From Miltoncostaeales bacterium (GTDB lineage: Bacteria; Actinomycetota; Thermoleophilia; Miltoncostaeales; Miltoncostaeaceae), in assembly GCA_030829765.1 (NCBI GenBank), contig JAUROO010000095.1:1-10737 (forward strand): 10,737 nucleotides of DNA. The letters run 5' to 3'. Position 1 is the stretch's first letter, and every line of letters starts with the position of its first letter. Both the position numbers and the translations under genes were made by a program. This document shows positions 6,056 to 10,737 of this stretch, one piece after another. The notes under the pieces were generated by a model, which did no database searches, was not told the DNA's origin, and saw only the letters and a program-made list of their open reading frames with translations.

Positions 6056-8737
6056 GTGGATCCAGCCCATCACGTGCTGCTCGACATCGCGCGCGAGGCG
6101 CACGGCACGGTGCGCGGTGACCGCCCCACGCGCGAGCTCTATGCCGTGGACGCCAGCCTCTACCGCCGGCTTCCCGTGGGGGCATTGCTGGCCGGTCACG
6201 CAGACGACCTCGACCTCGCGGTGGATGCCTGCGCCCATCACGGGGTTCCGCTGACCATGCGGGGCGCGGGCACCAGCCTGGCCGGGCAGTCGATCGGCAC
6301 CGGGCTGGTGGTGGACTGCTCGCGCCTGTGCGGCATCGAGGTGGACGCCGCGTCGATGACCGCCGTCGTGGGCCCCGGCGCGGTGCTGGACGACCTCAAC
6401 CGCGCGGCGGCGGCGCATGGCCTGATGTTCGGCCCCGACGTGGCCACCGCGAGTCGCGCGACGCTCGGCGGGATGATCGGCAACAACTCCGCCGGCGCGC
6501 GCTCGGTCGTGCACGGGATGACCGCCGACAACCTCGTGGAACTCGACGTGGTGCTCGCCGATGGCACACGCGCAGCGGTGCGCAGGGGCGGCCCCGCGCC
6601 CGCGGCGCTGGAGGCCGCGCGCGCGCTGGCCACTGACAAGGGATACCCCGCGCTGATGCGCCGGGTATCGGGGTATGCGCTCGAGCGCCTTGCGGGTGCC
6701 GAGCCCGACTGGCCCGCCTTCCTCGCGGGCAGCGAGGGCACCCTTGCGGTGCTCCGCGGGGCGACCGTGCAACTGGTCCGCGTGCCGGCGGAGCGGGCAC
6801 TCGCGATCCTGCCGTTCGGCTCGGTGGACGATGCGCTCGAGGCAGTGCCCGGGCTGCTCGCCACCGGGCCGTCGGCCGTGGAGCTGATGGATGCGGACCT
6901 CGTGGATCCGGCGAACCGCCAGCCGGCGGAGCGGGCGCTGCTCGGCATCGTGGGGCGGGCCCCGGCCATTCTGGTGGTGGAGTACTCGGGAGAGCGCGGT
7001 GATGCACGGGGCCGGGCCCGGATGCTGGCGGGCGCCACGGTGGTGGATGATCCGGCGCAGCAGGCGGCGGTGTGGGCAATCCGCCGCACCGGCATCGCAC
7101 GGGCGCTCCGTGCCGAGGGCGACGCGAAGCCCATCCCCTTCATCGAGGATCCCGCCGTGCCCCCGGATCGGCTCGCGGCGTTCGCGCGCGAGGTGCGCCG
7201 CCTGCTGGCCGGGGAGGGCCTGGCCGATGCCATCTGGTACGGGCACGCATCGGTGGGCTGCCTGCACATCCGACCGATGGTGGACCTGCGGGCGCCGGGC
7301 GCCGTGGCGCGCGTGCGGCGCGTGGCCGAGGGCATGGCCGACATCGTGGCGGCCCACGGTGGATCGCTGTCGGGTGAGCACGGTGACGGACGACTGCGCG
7401 GGGAGTTGCTGCCACGCATGTACGGGAGCGACCTCATCCGGCGCTTCGAGGGGGTGAAGGACGCGCTGGACCCGGCCGGGATCCTCAACCCGGGCATCAT
7501 CGCGCGACCCGAGTCGCTGGATGAGGGGCTGCGGATCGCCGCGTCCCCGCCGCTGCACGGGATCACGACCAGCGTGCCGTTCATGGCCGCGGGTGGGCTG
7601 CAGCGCGCCGTCGAGGAATGCAACGGCAATGGGCAGTGCCGTCGCACGGATGCCGTCATGTGTCCGTCGTACCAGGCCCTGCGCGATGAGCGGCACTCCA
7701 CGCGCGGCCGGGCGGTCCTGCTGCGCGCCGCCATCGAGGGGCACCTGGACCTGGGGCTGGCCGACCCCGGACTGGCGGAGGCGCTCGACCTCTGCCTCTC
7801 CTGCCGTGCCTGCGCCACCGAATGCCCTGCCGGAGTGGACATGTCACGCCTGAAGGTGGAGGCCATGGTGCACCGGCACGCCGAGCAGCGCCCGTCCCCC
7901 ACGGTGCTGGCCGCCGCTCACGCCCACGACCTCATGCGCGCCGGGTCGGCATCACCGCGCCTCGCACGCCGTACGGCCCGCCTCGCGGGTCGTCGCCTCG
8001 GCCGGGTGGTACCGGTGCCGGTGCCGGAATGGCGTCCGCCGGGGGACCTGCCCCCCGGGACGCCGACGGGCCTGTTCGCCGATACCTGGACCCGGTTCCT
8101 CGACCCCCCGGTGGGCGACGCCGCGGTGCGTGTGCTCGGCAGCGCCGGGGCGGGCGTGCGCGTGCTGTCCGGTGGATGCTGCGGGCGCCCGGCCCTGTCG
8201 CAGGGCATGCCCGACCTCGCCCGCACCCAGGGCGCGAAGGTGCTCGATGCCCTGGCCCCATGGGCAATGGGCGGGAACCCGATCGTGGTGCTGGAGCCCT
8301 CATGCCTGTCGATGCTGGCATCCGACCTCCCATGGCTGCTGCCCGATGATCCCCGGGCACGATGGGTGGCCGATGCCGTCGTGTCGTTCGAGCGCGCCGT
8401 GCTCGACCTCGGCCTCGAGGTACCGGGAGTGCGTGATGCACCCCTCGTCCACCGCCACTGCCATGCCCGGGCCGATGGCGATACCGCCGCCGTGGCAGCC
8501 CTTGGCCCGGGTGCGCACGCCACCGATGCGGGATGCTGCGGAATGGCCGGCGCCTTCGGCTACCTGCACCCGGACGAATCACGGCGCATCGGCGAGGACC
8601 GCCTGGCCCCGCAGGTGCGCGCCTCGCCCGCGCCCGTCGTGGCGGCCGGGGTGAGTTGCCGGCAGCAGGTGCGCGATCTCACCGGCCGCGAGGCGGAGCA
8701 CCCCGCGGTGCACCTGGACCGCCTTCTGCACGGGTAG
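6056..8737 (+). CDS. FAD and Fe-S D-2-hydroxyacid dehydrogenase (GlcD-GlcF fusion, YdiJ-like)
   Basis: This 893-residue protein fuses a flavin dehydrogenase to an iron-sulfur electron-transfer module. The N-terminal half is a PCMH-type FAD domain with RGAGTSLAGQ (69-78), GGMIGNNSAG (138-147) and GSEGTL (225-230). The GlcD-type C-terminal oxidase domain follows, with GHASVGCLHIRP (396-407), SGEHGDGRLRGE (439-450) and LDPAGILNPG (471-480). Next come Fe-S ligands: Cys522, Cys528, Cys536-Pro, and a complete CxxCxxCxxxCP at 580-591. A Pro-rich linker (about 651-670) leads to two degenerate CCG domains (CCG at 708-710 and 827-829, with Cys750 and Cys868). Relatives oxidise D-lactate, glycolate or D-2-hydroxyglutarate and pass electrons to quinone or other carriers; the substrate here cannot be told. 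No signal peptide or membrane span is seen, so a cytoplasmic or membrane-associated enzyme is likely. It is somewhat shorter than E. coli YdiJ (about 1,018). The start is a GTG. It runs opposite to its neighbours. Confidence 0.92.
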   Translation: MDPAHHVLLDIAREAHGTVRGDRPTRELYAVDASLYRRLPVGALLAGHADDLDLAVDACAHHGVPLTMRGAGTSLAGQSIGTGLVVDCSRLCGIEVDAASMTAVVGPGAVLDDLNRAAAAHGLMFGPDVATASRATLGGMIGNNSAGARSVVHGMTADNLVELDVVLADGTRAAVRRGGPAPAALEAARALATDKGYPALMRRVSGYALERLAGAEPDWPAFLAGSEGTLAVLRGATVQLVRVPAERALAILPFGSVDDALEAVPGLLATGPSAVELMDADLVDPANRQPAERALLGIVGRAPAILVVEYSGERGDARGRARMLAGATVVDDPAQQAAVWAIRRTGIARALRAEGDAKPIPFIEDPAVPPDRLAAFAREVRRLLAGEGLADAIWYGHASVGCLHIRPMVDLRAPGAVARVRRVAEGMADIVAAHGGSLSGEHGDGRLRGELLPRMYGSDLIRRFEGVKDALDPAGILNPGIIARPESLDEGLRIAASPPLHGITTSVPFMAAGGLQRAVEECNGNGQCRRTDAVMCPSYQALRDERHSTRGRAVLLRAAIEGHLDLGLADPGLAEALDLCLSCRACATECPAGVDMSRLKVEAMVHRHAEQRPSPTVLAAAHAHDLMRAGSASPRLARRTARLAGRRLGRVVPVPVPEWRPPGDLPPGTPTGLFADTWTRFLDPPVGDAAVRVLGSAGAGVRVLSGGCCGRPALSQGMPDLARTQGAKVLDALAPWAMGGNPIVVLEPSCLSMLASDLPWLLPDDPRARWVADAVVSFERAVLDLGLEVPGVRDAPLVHRHCHARADGDTAAVAALGPGAHATDAGCCGMAGAFGYLHPDESRRIGEDRLAPQVRASPAPVVAAGVSCRQQVRDLTGREAEHPAVHLDRLLHG

Positions 8738-8750
8738 GGGCCCGAACGAC

Positions 8751-8776
8751 GGGGGGCCGCACGCATGCGGCCCCCC
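8751..8776. terminator. Bidirectional hairpin between the dehydrogenase and fusA
   Basis: Perfect ten-base arms (8751-8760 and 8767-8776) with a six-base loop lie in the 66-base gap between the convergent stops at 8737 and 8804. The position suggests it ends transcription from both sides. Neither strand has a real T-run after the stem, so it may act as a barrier or Rho-assisted terminator rather than a classic intrinsic one. Confidence 0.7.
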
Positions 8777-8803
8777 GGGAACATCACGATGGCGCGCCGG
8801 GCG

Positions 8804-10737
8804 TCAGCCGCTCGCGGCGCCCACCTTGGCCTTGATCTCCTCCGAGATGGAGTTCGGGACCTCGGCGTAGTGGTCGAACTGCATGGTGAAGGTGGCGCGG
8901 CCCTGCGTGGCCGAGCGCACCGAGGTGGCGTAGCCGAACATCTCCGACAGCGGCACCTGGGCCTGGATGGTGCCGGTGGTGCCCTTCTCCTCCATGCCGC
9001 TGATCCGGCCGCGGCGTCCGTTCAGGTCGCCCACCACCGTGCCCATGAACTCGGTGGGGCACACGACCTCCACGGCCATGAGGGGCTCGAGCAGGCACGG
9101 GCTGGCGCGCTTCGCGGCCTCGCGGATGGCCATCGAGCCGGCGATCTTGAACGCACCCTCGTTGGAGTCCACGTCGTGGTACGAGCCGTCGATCAGCTCG
9201 ACCTTCACGTCGACCATCGGGTACCCGGCCACCACGCCGCCCTCGAGGGCCTCCTTGATGCCCTCGTCGACGGCCGGGACGTACTCCTTGGGGATCGAGC
9301 CACCCACGGTCTTGTTCTCGAACTCATACCCCTTGCCGGGCTCGTTCGGCTCGACCGAGATGTAGACGTGCCCGTACTGGCCGCGGCCACCGGACTGGCG
9401 GACGAAGCGTCCCTCGATCTTCTCGACCCGCTTGCGGATGGTCTCGCGGTACGCCACCTGCGGCGCGCCCACGTTCGCATCCACGCTGAACTCGCGCATG
9501 AGGCGGTCGACGATGATCTCCAGGTGGAGCTCGCCCATGCCGGCGATGACCGTCTGGCCGGTCTCCTCGTCGGTGCGCACGCGGAAGGTCGGGTCCTCAT
9601 CCTGCAGGCGCTGCAGCGCAGTGGAGAGCTTCTCCTGGTCGGCCTTGGTCTTCGGCTCGATGGCCAGACGGATCACCGGATCCGGGAAGGTCATCTCCTC
9701 GAGGATGACCGGGGCGCCCGGGTCGCACAGGGTGTCGCCCGTCGTGGTGCTCTTCAGGCCCACGGCGGCCACGATGTCACCGGCCGAGGCCGAGTCGGCC
9801 TCCTCGCGGTGGTTCGCGTGCATCATCAGCAGGCGGCCGAAGCGCTCCTTGCGCTCGTTCTTCGTGGCGTTGATCGCCCCGGCACCGGCGCTGATCGAGC
9901 CGGAGTAGACGCGCATGAAGGTGAGCCGGCCCACGTACGGGTCGCTCATCACCTTGAAGGCCAGGGCGGAGAACGGGGCGGCCGGGTCGGCGGGACGCTC
10001 CACCTCCTCCCCGCGGTCGTCGATGCCCATCGCCGGGGGCACGTCGAGCGGCGACGGCATGAAGTCGACGATGGCGTCGAGCAGCGGCTGCACGCCCTTG
10101 TTCTTGAACGACGACCCGCAGAGCACCGGCGTCATGTCGATGGCCAGCACCGCGGTGCGGATGGCGGCCTTCATCATGTCCGCCGTGATCTCGTTGCCCT
10201 CGAGGTAGGCCTCGGCGAGGGCATCGTCGCTGTCGGCGAGGGCCTCGATCAGCTGCTCGCGGGCGACCTCGGCATCGGTGGCCATGTCGTCCGGGATCGC
10301 GCCGACCTCGACCTCGGTGCCCAGGTCGTCCTTGTAGGTGGTGGCCTTCATCGCGACCAGGTCGATGATGCCCGCGAACTCGGCCTCAGCGCCGATGGGC
10401 AACTGGATCGGCACGGCCCGGGCGCCGAGGCGATCGATCATGGTCTGCACGGCCGCGTCGAAGTCGGCGCCGATGCGGTCCATCTTGTTGACGTAGGCGA
10501 TGCGCGGCACGCGGTAGCGATCAGCCTGGCGCCACACGGTCTCCGACTGCGGCTCCACGCCGGCCACCGAGTCGAACACGGCCACGGCGCCGTCGAGCAC
10601 GCGCAGCGAGCGCTCCACCTCGACCGTGAAGTCCACGTGGCCGGGGGTGTCGATGATGTTGATGCGGTGGTCGCGCCAGAAGCAGGTGGTGGCGGCGGAC
10701 GTGATGGTGATTCCACGCTCCTGCTCCTGCTCCATCC
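8804..10737 (-). CDS. fusA: Translation elongation factor G, 5' part outside window
   Basis: EF-G is the GTPase that drives translocation of tRNA and mRNA on the ribosome. From the Met that ends the window, 643 codons are visible, plus two bases of the preceding codon (probably Trp). About 55 N-terminal residues, including the P-loop, lie beyond 10737. Counting from that internal Met, the visible parts are the end of switch I (ERGITI, 6-11), DTPGHVDF (29-36), NKMD (83-86), domain 2 (about 255-345) and domain 3. Domain 4 follows with SGGRGQYGHV (448-457) and the SYHDVDSNEGAFKIAGSMA tip region (518-536), then domain 5. The expected total of about 698 residues fits a normal EF-G. In most bacteria tuf follows directly; here a reversed gene intervenes. 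Confidence 0.98.
   Translation of the reverse strand, partial: MEQEQERGITITSAATTCFWRDHRINIIDTPGHVDFTVEVERSLRVLDGAVAVFDSVAGVEPQSETVWRQADRYRVPRIAYVNKMDRIGADFDAAVQTMIDRLGARAVPIQLPIGAEAEFAGIIDLVAMKATTYKDDLGTEVEVGAIPDDMATDAEVAREQLIEALADSDDALAEAYLEGNEITADMMKAAIRTAVLAIDMTPVLCGSSFKNKGVQPLLDAIVDFMPSPLDVPPAMGIDDRGEEVERPADPAAPFSALAFKVMSDPYVGRLTFMRVYSGSISAGAGAINATKNERKERFGRLLMMHANHREEADSASAGDIVAAVGLKSTTTGDTLCDPGAPVILEEMTFPDPVIRLAIEPKTKADQEKLSTALQRLQDEDPTFRVRTDEETGQTVIAGMGELHLEIIVDRLMREFSVDANVGAPQVAYRETIRKRVEKIEGRFVRQSGGRGQYGHVYISVEPNEPGKGYEFENKTVGGSIPKEYVPAVDEGIKEALEGGVVAGYPMVDVKVELIDGSYHDVDSNEGAFKIAGSMAIREAAKRASPCLLEPLMAVEVVCPTEFMGTVVGDLNGRRGRISGMEEKGTTGTIQAQVPLSEMFGYATSVRSATQGRATFTMQFDHYAEVPNSISEEIKAKVGAASG

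Noticed and set aside
5849..7744. Minus-strand frame that extends tuf upstream into the dehydrogenase region
   Set aside because: EF-Tu starts at MAKEKF with a strong ribosome binding site at 5855-5860. The upstream part is antisense to the dehydrogenase and resembles nothing.
6238..7902. 554-codon minus-strand frame opposite the dehydrogenase
   Set aside because: Ser/Arg/Ala-rich shadow of a GC-rich coding gene; the plus-strand frame carries clear FAD and Fe-S motifs.

Overview
This is a high-GC bacterial chromosome segment. It carries the downstream part of the str operon and the upstream part of the S10 ribosomal-protein operon, mostly on the minus strand. The protein sequences, the GC richness, a GTG start, a TTG start and an apparently leaderless gene all suggest Actinomycetota. 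A deep-branching class such as Thermoleophilia is possible, but I cannot prove that from the sequence.

Layout, in minus-strand transcription order. From 10737 down to 8804 is fusA (EF-G), with its N-terminal P-loop region cut off by the window edge. A perfect hairpin at 8751-8776 sits in the short gap where fusA converges with the only plus-strand gene. That gene, 6056-8737, encodes a large FAD plus iron-sulfur D-2-hydroxyacid dehydrogenase of the GlcD-GlcF fusion / YdiJ type. A roughly 200-base divergent intergenic region (5849-6055) holds a probable tuf promoter, two leader hairpins, a strong tuf ribosome binding site and a likely leaderless promoter for the dehydrogenase. tuf (EF-Tu) follows at 4661-5848. 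A 90-base gap contains a strong GC-rich hairpin whose one imperfect pair is a G-U wobble only in minus-strand RNA. Then comes the S10 operon: rpsJ, rplC, rplD, rplW, rplB, rpsS, rplV, rpsC and rplP (partial, running off at base 1). All eight junctions in it lie between a 4-base overlap and a 3-base gap.

The minus-strand genes are standard translation machinery: two elongation-factor GTPases and nine ribosomal proteins of both subunits, expressed as tightly coupled units. The clear departure from the usual layout is the dehydrogenase. It lies in opposite orientation between fusA and tuf, splits the str operon and gives tuf its own promoter region. Smaller peculiarities are an RGG/poly-Gly tail on S3, a long low-complexity N-terminal extension on L22, a TTG start for rpsJ and an unusual Ser after the G3 motif of EF-Tu. 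I see no mobile element, CRISPR array, tRNA, rRNA or clearly new system. The window is largely housekeeping with one out-of-place metabolic gene.
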